64,000 nt of DNA. It comes from Spinactinospora alkalitolerans. GTDB taxonomy: Bacteria > Actinomycetota > Actinomycetes > Streptosporangiales > Streptosporangiaceae. The position numbers were made by a program, and so were the translations under genes. Below the pieces are notes generated by a model. It searched no databases, was not told the DNA's origin, and saw only the letters and a program-made list of their open reading frames with translations. The stretch is from positions 2,852,001 to 2,916,000 of the forward strand of contig NZ_JACCCC010000001.1 of assembly GCF_013408795.1 (NCBI RefSeq). Direction: 5' to 3'. Positions 53,466 to 61,889 of the stretch are shown here, one piece after another (position 1 is the stretch's first letter; each line of letters begins with the position of its first letter).

Positions 53466-53656
53466 TCCAGGCGACGCATCGGCGATGGGGGGACGGGCGG
53501 GGCAGGATGCGAAGGCGACGCAGGTGCGTCGCCTCGGGGTAACCCATGGTGACCCCTCCGCCGCGCCAAGATCACGCTTCGGCCACGATGTTACTCAGGT
53601 TTCACTCAGAAACACTCATCATTCACTCAGGAATCCGAGCGAATTGTCGTGGAATC

Positions 53657-54796
53657 TTATGAAACCTCCCGCGCGCCGGGCGGTCCGGCGCCGGCGGTCG
53701 ACCCATGGGACAGGGCCTCCTCCAGGCCGGCGGGCAGCGGCCGCGGCTCCTCCAGCCGGACGCCGTCGCGGCCGATCCAGTAGCGCCGCAGCACGTCCAG
53801 CACCACCGAGACCTGGAGGGCCGTGATGCCGGGGATGCGCGCGAGGTCGTCGGAGAGGAAGTCGGCCAGGTGCGCCTCGTCCCGGAACACCGCGTGGTGG
53901 ATCACCGAGGAGGCGCCGGCGACGACCGAGACGTAGCGGGCGGAGGGGTGCGCGCCCAGCGCGTCGGCGACGTCGGCGACCGAACCGGGGTGCGCGGTCA
54001 GCGAGAGGACCGCCTCCAGCTCCATGCCCAGCAGGCCCGGCTCCACCTCCACCCTCGGGCGCACGGCCCTGCGCTCCAGCAGGGACTGGACCAGGCGGTA
54101 GGCCGTCGACTGGCTGACCCCGAGCTCCCTGGCGACCTCGCCGGAGCTCGCCCGCGCGTCGTGGTGCAGCATCCGGACGGCGCGCGCCTCCTGCGCGCTC
54201 AGCGGCTCCTGGGAGGCACGGGGGGCCTCGTCGCCGCCGACGTCGGTGTGGGGCTGCAGGATCCGCAGCGCTTCGGGGTCGAGCCGGTCCAGCCGCCAGG
54301 CGTCGGCCCGGGTGACCGGCCGCAGCACGAGGTCGGACTGCGTGGCGACCACGCCGTCGACGGAGGGGATCTCGTGGGTGAGCAGGTCCTTGACCCGCTC
54401 CCTGCTCGACGGGTGCACGACGCAGTAGACGTCGGCCCGGCCGCTGGTCATGGCCACGAACTGCGTCTCGGGCCGCTCGGCGAGCCGGCGGGCCACGCTC
54501 TGCAGCCGGCCCGGGACGGTGTCGACCCAGAGGTGGCGCGGGTGGGCGTCGGAGAGCAGCGTCCAGTCCACCTGCCCGATGACCCGCACGAGCCGTTCGG
54601 CCTGGAGGCGCTGCAACCGCCGCCCCACGGTGCTCGCCGAGCTCCCCAGGGCGTCGGCCACGACGTTGATCGGCGCCCGGGGTGCCCGCTGCAGGGCCGC
54701 CACGAGGTCCAGGTCGAGCTCGTCCAGTATCACCTGTTCACCCACAGCCGGATCATACCGATCACGGAGCCGTGTCGACTTGAATGCTTCCCCCAT
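53657..54796 (-). CDS. Lrp/AsnC regulator with two tandem modules
   Basis: 379 residues. Module one has the helix-turn-helix LVAALQRAPRAPINVVADAL, GSSASTVGRRLQRL and a RAM-like ligand domain. Module two repeats this with VRMLHHDARASSGEVARELG, VSQSTAYRLVQSLLERRAV and EVEPGLLGMELEAVLSLTAH. Duplicated Lrp proteins are common in actinomycetes and respond to amino acids or related ligands. It is divergent from the AbgT-M20 operon and most likely controls it. ATG 54796 has GAGGG eight to twelve bases upstream; ATG 54817 is an alternative that would overlap the divergent -35 region. Confidence 0.87.
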   Translation of the reverse strand: MGEAFKSTRLRDRYDPAVGEQVILDELDLDLVAALQRAPRAPINVVADALGSSASTVGRRLQRLQAERLVRVIGQVDWTLLSDAHPRHLWVDTVPGRLQSVARRLAERPETQFVAMTSGRADVYCVVHPSSRERVKDLLTHEIPSVDGVVATQSDLVLRPVTRADAWRLDRLDPEALRILQPHTDVGGDEAPRASQEPLSAQEARAVRMLHHDARASSGEVARELGVSQSTAYRLVQSLLERRAVRPRVEVEPGLLGMELEAVLSLTAHPGSVADVADALGAHPSARYVSVVAGASSVIHHAVFRDEAHLADFLSDDLARIPGITALQVSVVLDVLRRYWIGRDGVRLEEPRPLPAGLEEALSHGSTAGAGPPGAREVS

Positions 54797-54809
54797 TTCG
54801 ATGCCCTCA

Positions 54810-54851
54810 GTTGACATACTCACCCATCGAGCGTGCAATGTACTAGTCAAC
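54810..54851 (+). promoter_or_regulatory. Promoter of the AbgT-M20 operon flanked by GTTGAC/GTCAAC arms
   Basis: TTGACA (54811-54816) and TGCAAT (54834-54839) are separated by 17 bases. GTTGAC (54810-54815) and GTCAAC (54846-54851) form an inverted pair that brackets the promoter, a likely binding site for the divergent Lrp-type regulator. Confidence 0.6.
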
Positions 54852-54905
54852 GGCGGGACGGGGAGGCATCCCGCCCAGTGCGATCGGCGATTCCAAGGAG
54901 CACCG

Positions 54906-56450
54906 GTGACCACGCCCAATTCCACGCGCCCCAAGCGGTCGATGTCACTGCTACTGGGCACCTTGCAGGTCATCGAACGGGCGGGCAACAAGCTGCCGCA
55001 CCCGTTCTGGCTGTTCACGATCATGGCGGGGTTCGTGATCGTGCTCAGCGCCGTGCTGAGCGCCCTGGGCGTCTCGGCCGTCTCCCCCGTCGACGGCGAG
55101 CGCATCGCGGTCAAGAGCCTGCTCTCCGCCGAGGGCGTGCAGACCATCATCGGCGACGCGGTCACCAACTTCGCGACGTTCCCGCCGTTGGCGCTGATCG
55201 TCGTCGTCATGCTCGGCGTCGCGGTGTCGGAGCGGAGCGGACTGCTCAACGCGATGCTGCGCGGCAGCGTCACCCGGGTCCCCGCCAAGTGGCTGACCTT
55301 CGTCGTCGCGCTCACCGGCATCACCGGCAGCGTCGCCTCCGACGCCGCCTACGTCGTGCTCATCCCCCTGGGCGCCCTGGTGTTCAAGGCCGTCGGCCGC
55401 AGCCCGATCCTCGGCCTGGTCGTGGCCTTCGGGTCGATCTCGGCCGGCTACAACGCCTCCCTGCTCATCACGCCCACCGACGCGATCCTGGCCGGCCTGA
55501 CCACCAGCGCCGCGAACTTCATCGACGCCGGCTACACGGTCACCCCGCTGGCCAACTACTTCTTCTCCGCGGTCTCGGCCGTCGTCCTGGCCGTCCTGAT
55601 CACCCTCGTCACCGAGTTCGTGCTGACCAGGCGCACCGCCGGCATGGAGGCCGACGGCGAGGGCGTGGAGGAGCACCTCGGCGAGATGGCCCTGACCGGC
55701 GCCGAGCGGCGCGGGCTGCGCAACGCCGGCATCACCGTGCTGATCGTCGCCGCGGTCCTCGTCGCGACGCTGGCTCCCGCCGCCTCACCGCTGCGCGGGG
55801 AGGACGGCACGGTCCTCGGCTCGCCGATCATCACCGGCGTCGCCTACATCCTGGGAATCCTGTTCCTGCTGGTCGGCGTCGTCTACGGCCGCACGGTGGG
55901 CACCGTGACCGCCGCGCGCGACATCCCCGCGGCGATGACCACCGGTGTGCGCGACCTCGCGCCCGTGATCGTGCTGTTCTTCGCCGCCTCGCAGTTCCTG
56001 GCCTACTTCAAGTGGACCGGCATCGGCGAGATCGTCGCGATCCGCGGCGCCGGAGTGCTGGACTCGGCCGGCGTCCACCCGATCGTGCTGTTCCTCGGCA
56101 TGATCGTGTTCTCCGCCGCGCTGAACCTGCTCATCACCAGCGGATCGGCGCAGTGGACCCTGATCGCGCCGATCTTCGTGCCGATGTTCATGCTGCTCAA
56201 CGTTCCGCCGGAGGCGACGCAGGCGGTGTACCGCATCGCCGACTCCAGCACCAACGTCATCAGCCCGATGAGCCCCTACTTCGTCATGGCGCTGGGCTTC
56301 CTGCAGCGCTACCGCAGGGACGCCGGCATCGGGACGCTGATCTCGCTGACCCTGCCGATCTCCCTGACCATCCTGATCGGCTGGACGCTGCTCTTCCTCG
56401 GCTGGTGGGCCCTCGGCATCCCGCTGGGCCCGGGAGCACCGGTGCGCTGA
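54906..56450 (+). CDS. abgT: AbgT-family transporter
   Basis: 514 residues with a hairpin-rich membrane topology. The start LGTLQVIERAGNKLPHPFWL is the AbgT signature. FVVALTGITGSVASDAAYVV, GYNASLLITPTDAILAGLTT, and AALNLLITSGSAQWTLIAPI are the conserved core segments, and NVISPMSPYFVMALGFLQRY is the late re-entrant hairpin. E. coli AbgT imports p-aminobenzoyl-glutamate, while relatives such as MtrF and YdaH can export sulfonamides. The GTG at 54906 has AAGGAG five bases before it. The next gene is an M20 carboxypeptidase, which favours import and hydrolysis of p-aminobenzoyl-glutamate or a similar acyl-amino acid. Divergent from an Lrp-type regulator. Confidence 0.9.
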   Translation: MTTPNSTRPKRSMSLLLGTLQVIERAGNKLPHPFWLFTIMAGFVIVLSAVLSALGVSAVSPVDGERIAVKSLLSAEGVQTIIGDAVTNFATFPPLALIVVVMLGVAVSERSGLLNAMLRGSVTRVPAKWLTFVVALTGITGSVASDAAYVVLIPLGALVFKAVGRSPILGLVVAFGSISAGYNASLLITPTDAILAGLTTSAANFIDAGYTVTPLANYFFSAVSAVVLAVLITLVTEFVLTRRTAGMEADGEGVEEHLGEMALTGAERRGLRNAGITVLIVAAVLVATLAPAASPLRGEDGTVLGSPIITGVAYILGILFLLVGVVYGRTVGTVTAARDIPAAMTTGVRDLAPVIVLFFAASQFLAYFKWTGIGEIVAIRGAGVLDSAGVHPIVLFLGMIVFSAALNLLITSGSAQWTLIAPIFVPMFMLLNVPPEATQAVYRIADSSTNVISPMSPYFVMALGFLQRYRRDAGIGTLISLTLPISLTILIGWTLLFLGWWALGIPLGPGAPVR

Positions 56451-56455
56451 CCGCG

Positions 56456-56488
56456 GCGCCCGCGCCGGGGGCCTCCCGGCGCGGGCGC
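56456..56488 (+). terminator. Strong hairpin between abgT and the M20 gene
   Basis: GCGCCCGCGCCGGG pairs perfectly with CCCGGCGCGGGCGC around a 5-base loop, six bases after the abgT stop. A T-run occurs only 18 bases later (56507). It may partly terminate transcription or stabilise the abgT mRNA inside the operon. Confidence 0.65.
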
Positions 56489-56534
56489 TCCCTTGCCCCC
56501 TGTACCCCTTTTTCCGACATGAGAAGGTGACGAC

Positions 56535-57698
56535 GTGAGCGAAGCGGTGACGGCGGACCTGGCGGCCGCGGCCCGACGCGACCTGCCCGAGATGCTCGCC
56601 GACCTGCGCCGGCTGGTGGAGCTGGAGACCCCCAGCAACGACAAGTCCCTGCTGGACGCCGGGCTCGACGGCATCGAGGCCTGGCTGTCGGAGCGGCTGG
56701 GCGAGCCGGCCGAGCGGACCCGCCACGACGGCGGCGCCTTCGGCGACGTCCTGGAGGCCACCTATCCCGGTACCACCGCCGAGACCGTGCTGCTCGTCTG
56801 CCACTACGACACGGTCTGGCCGCGCGGCACCCTGGCCGAGTGGCCGGTCGGCATCGACGGCGACCGGTTCAGCGGCCCCGGCTGCTTCGACATGAAGGCC
56901 GGCATCGTCCAGGGTGTCTGGGCGCTGCGCGCGCTGCGCGAGGCGGACCTGCCCCGCCCCACGGTGCGGCTGCTGCTCAACGGCGACGAAGAGATCGGCA
57001 GCCCCGCGTCGCGCCCGTACATCGAGCGGGCCAGCGAGGGTGTGGCCGTCACCCTCATCCTGGAACCGAGCCGCGAGGGCATGGTCAAGATCCAGCGCAA
57101 AGGCATGGGGCTGTTCGACGTCACCGCGCACGGCGTGGAGTCCCACGCCGGCCTGGACCCCGCGGCCGGGGCGAGCGCGATTCACGCCCTGGCCGAGATC
57201 GTCCCCGCGCTCACCGCCCTGGCCGACCCGGACCGGGGCACCACGGTCAACGTGGGCGTCATCTCCGGCGGTACCGGGCGCAACGTCGTCGCCGGCCGTG
57301 CGACCTGCGAGGTCGACGTGCGCATCCAGGACCCAGCCGAAACGGCCCGCGTCGACGCCGGCCTGACCGCGCTCGCCGCCACGGACCCGCGCGTCAAGAT
57401 CGAGGTCGCGGGCGAGTGGAACCGCCCGCCGATGAACCCCAACCCCGCCACCGAGCGCATGTTCGCGCTGATCCGGGAGGTCGCGGCTGAGCTCGGCACC
57501 GACCTCGGCGCGATCGCGGTGGGCGGGGCCAGCGACGGCAACCTCGTCTCCGCGCTGGGCCGGCCGGTCCTCGACGGGCTGGGCGCCGTGGGCGCCGGCC
57601 CGCACTCCCGCGACGAGCACGTCCTGGTCAGCGGCACCCCCACCCAGGTCGCGACGGTCGCCGGCCTGATGGAGCGGATCGCCCGCGGCGGACGTTAA
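56535..57698 (+). CDS. M20 metallopeptidase (carboxypeptidase G2-like)
   Basis: 387 residues. The di-zinc ligands expected for carboxypeptidase G2 are present: His90 in LLVCHYDTVW, bridging Asp119 in GPGCFDMKAG, catalytic Glu152 and ligand Glu153 in LLNGDEEIGS, Glu177 in LILEPSREG, and the late His in GAGPHSRDEH. The lid (dimerisation) domain lies between, with GKG-equivalent RKGMGLFDVTAHGVESHAGL. CPG2 cleaves the C-terminal glutamate from folates and p-aminobenzoyl-glutamate, which fits the adjacent AbgT transporter. The GTG at 56535 has AAGGTGA about four bases upstream. No signal peptide, so it acts in the cytoplasm after uptake. Confidence 0.9.
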   Translation: MSEAVTADLAAAARRDLPEMLADLRRLVELETPSNDKSLLDAGLDGIEAWLSERLGEPAERTRHDGGAFGDVLEATYPGTTAETVLLVCHYDTVWPRGTLAEWPVGIDGDRFSGPGCFDMKAGIVQGVWALRALREADLPRPTVRLLLNGDEEIGSPASRPYIERASEGVAVTLILEPSREGMVKIQRKGMGLFDVTAHGVESHAGLDPAAGASAIHALAEIVPALTALADPDRGTTVNVGVISGGTGRNVVAGRATCEVDVRIQDPAETARVDAGLTALAATDPRVKIEVAGEWNRPPMNPNPATERMFALIREVAAELGTDLGAIAVGGASDGNLVSALGRPVLDGLGAVGAGPHSRDEHVLVSGTPTQVATVAGLMERIARGGR

Positions 57699-57731
57699 CC
57701 TCGTGCTCCCGCCGAGGGGCGTGCGGCGGAC

Positions 57732-57775
57732 GCCGCCGTCCTCGGCGGCGAGCTCCCGACGACCGGCCCGCCGGT
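57732..57775 (+). terminator. Two hairpins after the M20 gene
   Basis: GCCGCCG/CGGCGGC (57732-57738 with 57743-57749) and CGACCGGC/GCCGGTCG (about 57758-57775) follow the stop. Neither has a U-run; together they probably end the AbgT-M20 operon. Confidence 0.5.
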
Positions 57776-57928
57776 CGGATCCTTCTCCGGCGGTGGTCCC
57801 CGGCCGCTCCTTCAGCCGGTGCACTCCGGTGCGGAATACCACGGCGGCACGCCGCGTCACCCTATCCCCATGTCTCATGATTTGGGAAGAGAGTTCCATT
57901 TAATGATACGCCGGGGTAGTACGCCGGG

Positions 57929-58174
57929 GTGCTGGCCGACGCCGGCTTCGAGGTGACCGGCGCGTGGCTGTTCGACCGCCCCACCCGCCTGGGCGGCGAG
58001 CAGGGCCTGGCGAACTGGGTCAGGATGTTCGGCGGCCACCTGCTGGCCGACGTCATCGCCCCCGAGGCGTTCCTCGCCGAGCTGTCGGTGCGGCTGCGCC
58101 CCGCCCTGCACCACGACGGCACCTGGTGGGCCGACTACCGCCGACTCCGGGTGACCTCGGTGAAACCGGGCTGA
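57929..58174 (+). pseudogene. SAM-dependent methyltransferase, C-terminal fragment
   Basis: 81 residues: LADAGFEVTGAWLFDRPTRL, GGEQGLANWVRMFGGHLLAD, and GTWWADYRRLRVTSVKPG. This is the C-terminal cap of trans-aconitate-methyltransferase-like enzymes (GLR.WV.MF...L). The SAM-binding N-terminus is gone, and an in-frame TAG lies 12 bases before the GTG. The 10-base sequence ACGCCGGGGT occurs twice with a 3-base gap (57908-57917, 57921-57930) exactly at the truncated end, which suggests the site where the rest was lost. Confidence 0.7.
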
Positions 58175-58189
58175 GACCGCACCCGGCTC

Positions 58190-58214
58190 GCGGCCGCGGT
58201 CGGCCGCGGCTTTT
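58190..58214 (+). terminator. Hairpin terminator with short T-run
   Basis: GCGGCCG (58190-58196) pairs perfectly with CGGCCGC (58201-58207), followed by GGCTTTT. It ends the methyltransferase remnant and faces the convergent oxidoreductase. Confidence 0.7.
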
Positions 58215-58226
58215 CGGCAGCCTCGG

Positions 58227-59258
58227 TCAGAGCCGGGCGCCGACGGCGGCGTCGGCGTCGGGCGTCCCGCGCTCGCCCGGGTAGGCCACGCCGATCCGCG
58301 CACGGATCGCGTCGAGGGTGTCGGCGATGCGCAGGCTCTCCTCCCACGGCATCAGCGGGCTCTCCAGCGCGCCGGCGCGCACCAGGTCGGTGACGGCCGC
58401 CGCCTCGTACTCGAAGCCGTTGGCCCGCCGGGGGAACGTGAACTCCCTGGGCTCGCGTCCGGGCAGGTGCAGGACGAAGCCGGTGGGGTTGTACCACTCC
58501 CCGACCTCGATCCGCCCGCGCGTGCCGACGATGACGGCCCGGTTGGGCATGTCGGTCTCGATGGAGCAGCTCAGCAGCCCCACGGCGCCCGAAGAACCCG
58601 AGATCACCAGGCCGACCTGGGAGTCCACCCCGCTGGGCGCCTTGACCGCGCGGGCGTCGATCCCGACCGGTTCGCCTAGGAACACCGAGGCCAGGGCGAT
58701 GGGGTACACGCCCACGTCGAGCAGTGCGCCGCCGCCCAGCGCGGGGGCGAACAGACGGCTGTCGGGATCGTACTCCGAGCGCCATCCGATGTCGGCGATC
58801 AGCGTCGTGACCTCGCCGATCGTCCCCGATTCCACCAGCGCGACGATCTCGCGCATCGCGGGGGCGAACCGGGTCCACATCCCCTCCATCAGGAAGCGGT
58901 CCGCGTTCCGGGCCGCCGCGACCATCTCCCGCGCCTGCGCGGCGTTGAGCGCCAGCGGCTTCTCGCACAGGACGTGCCGGCCGGCCTCCAGGCACAGCAG
59001 CGTCGCCGCGTGGTGGGCGGGGTGCGGCGTGGCCACGTAGACGACGTCGACCTCGGGGTCCTCGGCGAGGGAGCGGTGGGTGCCGTGGCGCCGCGGGATC
59101 TCCCAGCGGTCGGCGAAACGGTGCGCGGTGGCGTCGGTGCGCGACCCGACTGCGGCGACCTCGGCGCCCTCGACGGCCCGCAGCCCCTGGACGAACCGTT
59201 CGGCGATCGCGCCCGTCCCCAGGATGCCCCACCGGACGGGGGAAGTCTCTGTCAGCAT
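58227..59258 (-). CDS. Gfo/Idh/MocA-family oxidoreductase
   Basis: 343 residues. The Rossmann motif is RWGILGTGAIAERFVQGLRA, followed by VYVATPHPAHHAATLLCLEA and the signature HVLCEKPLALNAAQAREMV, where Lys-Pro in EKP is the catalytic and cofactor element. The C-terminal alpha/beta domain contains GGGALLDVGVYPIALASVFL (GG.L.D.G.Y motif) with the general-acid region downstream. It probably oxidises or reduces a sugar or dihydrodiol with NAD(P). No sugar-transport genes are adjacent and the substrate is unknown. It lies nine bases downstream of the stop of the ArsR-like regulator on the same strand, so the two may form an operon. Confidence 0.88.
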   Translation of the reverse strand: MLTETSPVRWGILGTGAIAERFVQGLRAVEGAEVAAVGSRTDATAHRFADRWEIPRRHGTHRSLAEDPEVDVVYVATPHPAHHAATLLCLEAGRHVLCEKPLALNAAQAREMVAAARNADRFLMEGMWTRFAPAMREIVALVESGTIGEVTTLIADIGWRSEYDPDSRLFAPALGGGALLDVGVYPIALASVFLGEPVGIDARAVKAPSGVDSQVGLVISGSSGAVGLLSCSIETDMPNRAVIVGTRGRIEVGEWYNPTGFVLHLPGREPREFTFPRRANGFEYEAAAVTDLVRAGALESPLMPWEESLRIADTLDAIRARIGVAYPGERGTPDADAAVGARL

Positions 59259-59267
59259 GGCGGCATC

Positions 59268-60299
59268 CTAGTTTCGGGGCGCGCCGTCGGCCGCCCCGGC
59301 CTCGTCGCCATCGCCACCGACATCGCCGTCTCCGTCGCCGAGGAGCGCCGTGCCCAGCGGCGTCCGCCGGTAGAGCACCCGGCGGCCCACCCGGGCCGAC
59401 TCCAGCAGACCGGCGTCGCGCAGGGCCGTGAGGTGGCCGGACACGCTCGCCCGGCTGAGGCCGTGGGCCGCGGCGAGCGCCGTGGTGTTGCCCGCCTCGC
59501 CCAGCGCCGCCAGCAGACGGGCGCGGGTGCGGCCGATCAGCGCGGCCAGTGCCTGAGGGGGACGCGCGGCCGGGCGCCACAGCTCGCCGATGCCGCGCGC
59601 CGGATAGACCAGCGTGGGCTGCCACGGCGGGTCCGCGATCAGGATGATGTCGGGCCAGACGAAGGCGCTGGGCATGAGTACCAGGCCGTCGCCCTCCAGG
59701 TGCCGCAGGCCGCGGTCGGCGCCCGTGATGTGCAGGATTCCGCCGTCCCAGCGCACTCTCGGGTCCAGCTCGCCGAGCAGCCGCCCCAGTCCGCTGTCGG
59801 CGAGGGTGCGGGCGCGTACCGCGATGTCGGCGTCGAGCAGGGCGCGCAGCCGGGGCCAGTACGGCCGGACCAGGTGCTCCCAGCACGCCTCCAGCGACCG
59901 GGCGAGCTCGTCGCGCGCGGCCCCCGGGTCGGCGAGCATCCGGCTGACGGGGTCCGCGGGCAGGTCGCGGGCGGGATCCAGCAGGGACGGCCGCAGTTCC
60001 GCCATCACCTGCTCCGGCGGCGTGGCCCGCACCCGCGCCAGTTCGGTGTCGATTCCGGTCAGCGGGCCTTCGGGCGGCGGGGTGAGGAAGTCGGGGACCC
60101 AGCCCGGCTGCGCCAGCACCAGCCGCAACGGCGCCAGGACGGGCTCCGGCGGCAGTGCGACCCGGCGTGCCCAGGCCAGGTGGTGGGCCAGCCGGTGGCC
60201 GGTGAGCACGGTGTGCGCCGCCGACAGCGTCTCCCACAGCGGCGACATCGCGAACCGCACCAGCAGCACGTCGCGCGGCCCGAAGACGATCCGCGCCAT
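59268..60299 (-). CDS. DUF5937/ArsR-type winged-helix regulator
   Basis: 343 residues. The long N-terminal sensor part (ARIVFGPRDVLLVRFAMSPL followed by WETLSAAHTVL; GWVPDFLTPPPEGPLTGIDT) is the DUF5937 domain found in actinomycete regulators. The C-terminal ArsR-like winged helix is GRTRARLLAALGEAGNTTAL, AAAHGLSRASVSGHLTALRD, AGLLESARVGRRVLYRRTPL. A short Gly/Asp tail follows. The ATG at 60299 has GGGAGGGG three bases before it. The gene is divergent from an MFS exporter with an inverted repeat between them, so it likely represses that exporter. Confidence 0.83.
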   Translation of the reverse strand: MARIVFGPRDVLLVRFAMSPLWETLSAAHTVLTGHRLAHHLAWARRVALPPEPVLAPLRLVLAQPGWVPDFLTPPPEGPLTGIDTELARVRATPPEQVMAELRPSLLDPARDLPADPVSRMLADPGAARDELARSLEACWEHLVRPYWPRLRALLDADIAVRARTLADSGLGRLLGELDPRVRWDGGILHITGADRGLRHLEGDGLVLMPSAFVWPDIILIADPPWQPTLVYPARGIGELWRPAARPPQALAALIGRTRARLLAALGEAGNTTALAAAHGLSRASVSGHLTALRDAGLLESARVGRRVLYRRTPLGTALLGDGDGDVGGDGDEAGAADGAPRN

Positions 60300-60312
60300 G
60301 GCCCCTCCCAAC

Positions 60313-60332
60313 GATTCGACCATATCCGAATC
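60313..60332. promoter_or_regulatory. Inverted repeat in the regulator/MFS divergon
   Basis: GATTCG-ACCATATC-CGAATC has perfect 6-bp arms. It lies 14 bases upstream of the regulator start, between it and the divergent MFS gene, and is the best operator candidate. Confidence 0.6.
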
Positions 60333-60370
60333 CATTGCGGGCGCCCCCGCCCCGGCTGAGCCTGGGCGGC

Positions 60371-61657
60371 ATGACCCAGCCTCTTCCCATCGACGGCTCC
60401 GTGCCGGCACCGGCCACCTACCGCCAGGTCATGGCGGTGCCGGAGTTCCGCGTGGTCCTCCTCGCCGAGATCCTCGCGATCCTCGGCCAGGTCGCCGTGC
60501 AGATCACCCTCTCCGTGCTCATCTACCAGCGCACCGGTTCGCCGCTGCTGTCCTCGCTGGCCTTCGCGCTCGGCTTCGTCCCCTACCTGCTGGGCGCCAC
60601 CCTGCTCTCGGCCGTCGCCGACCGCTTCCCCACCCGACCGGTGCTGGTGCTCACCCAGTCGGTGAGCGCGGCCGTGATGGCCTGCATGGCGGTTCCGGGC
60701 ACACCCGTTCCCGTGCTGCTCCTGCTGCTGCTGGCCACCGGGACCATCGCGCCGGTCTTCCAGGGCACCCGCGCGGCCGCGCTGCCCGATGTGCTGGCCG
60801 GCGACGGATACCCGCTGGGCAGGTCGCTGCTGCGCATGGCGGCGCAGACCGCGCAGATCGCCGGGTTCGCGCTGGGCGGCGCGCTACTGCTGGTCGTCTC
60901 CACGACGACCGCGCTGCTCGTCGCCGCCGGCGCCATGGCGGCCTCCGCCGTGATCCTGCGCGCGGGGACCCGGCTGCGCCCGGCGCGCCGGCGGACCTCC
61001 GGCCCCTCCGCCTCCGTCGCGCGGGAGTCGCTGTCCGGAGTGGCCGAGGTGCTGCGACTGCCGCGGCTGCGCCCGCTGCTGGTGCTGACCTGGCTGGCGC
61101 CGGCCCTGGCGATCGCCCCCGAGGCGCTGGCGGCGCCGCTGTCGGCCTCCATCGGCGCCGGCAGCGCCGGAGTCGGCCTGCTGCTGTCGGCCGCGCCGAT
61201 CGGGATGATCGCCGGTGAGCTCCTGGCCGGCTCCCTGCTCCCCGGTTCGGTCCGGGTCCGGTTCATGGTGCCGATGGCGCTGGTGGTCTTCGCGCCGATG
61301 CCGCTCTTCTGGGCCGAGCCCGGCCTGGCGGTGTCGGTGGCGTTGCTGATGCTGTGCGGGACCGGGTTCGCCCACACGCTGGGTCTGGACCGGCTCGTCC
61401 TGGCGGCGACGCCCGACGAGCTGCGCGGGCGCGCGCTCACCGTCGTCTCGGCCGGGATGATGATCACGCAGGGGCTCGGGTTCGCCGCGGCCGGCGCCGC
61501 CGCGGAGTTCGCACCCCCGCACCTGGTCATCGTCGGAGCCGGGGTGTGCGGGCTGGCCGTGGTGCTGCTCTCCGGCCGCGCCGCCCGGCGCCACCGCACG
61601 CAGGGGACGGCATCGCCGCGGGACGAGTGGATCCGGCGCGCACGACGGGCCCGCTGA
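60371..61657 (+). CDS. MFS exporter (DHA3/enterobactin-exporter-like)
   Basis: 428 residues with twelve predicted helices. FRVVLLAEILAILGQVAVQI is helix 1, SSLAFALGFVPYLLGATLLS and ADRFPTRPVLVLTQSVSA cover helix 2 and the motif-A loop, and ELRGRALTVVSAGMMITQGL is the cytoplasmic loop and helix 10 typical of DHA3-like exporters. A charged central loop (RPARRRTSGPSASVARESLS) separates the halves. It probably expels a drug or metabolite. It is divergent from a DUF5937/ArsR regulator with an intervening operator candidate. The ATG follows GGGCGGC; a leaderless start is possible. Confidence 0.87.
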   Translation: MTQPLPIDGSVPAPATYRQVMAVPEFRVVLLAEILAILGQVAVQITLSVLIYQRTGSPLLSSLAFALGFVPYLLGATLLSAVADRFPTRPVLVLTQSVSAAVMACMAVPGTPVPVLLLLLLATGTIAPVFQGTRAAALPDVLAGDGYPLGRSLLRMAAQTAQIAGFALGGALLLVVSTTTALLVAAGAMAASAVILRAGTRLRPARRRTSGPSASVARESLSGVAEVLRLPRLRPLLVLTWLAPALAIAPEALAAPLSASIGAGSAGVGLLLSAAPIGMIAGELLAGSLLPGSVRVRFMVPMALVVFAPMPLFWAEPGLAVSVALLMLCGTGFAHTLGLDRLVLAATPDELRGRALTVVSAGMMITQGLGFAAAGAAAEFAPPHLVIVGAGVCGLAVVLLSGRAARRHRTQGTASPRDEWIRRARRAR

Positions 61658-61889
61658 CAGCGAGGAGCGAGGGCGGCCGCCGGTCGGCCGGGACGCGTGG
61701 TGGTGCAGTGGTTCTGCGACGGCACATCGACGAGTAAGGGGCTCAGGATCTCCCGCGGTCCTTCGACGCCGGTGAAGTGCAGGCCCGCCGTGCCCAGAGC
61801 CCGCCGACCACGACCGGCCGGTGGCCTGGGCCTTCGCCACCGGAGTAAAGTCGAAGACGGCGGCCGGTAAGCGCAGGGAGGGCACCGGC
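61658..61889. other. Gap before the PLDc_N gene
   Basis: About 230 bases without a supported gene. A minus-strand stretch near 61700-61800 reads GLHFTGVEGPREILSPLLVD with coding-like codons. It might be a gene remnant, but I cannot identify it. Confidence 0.3.
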
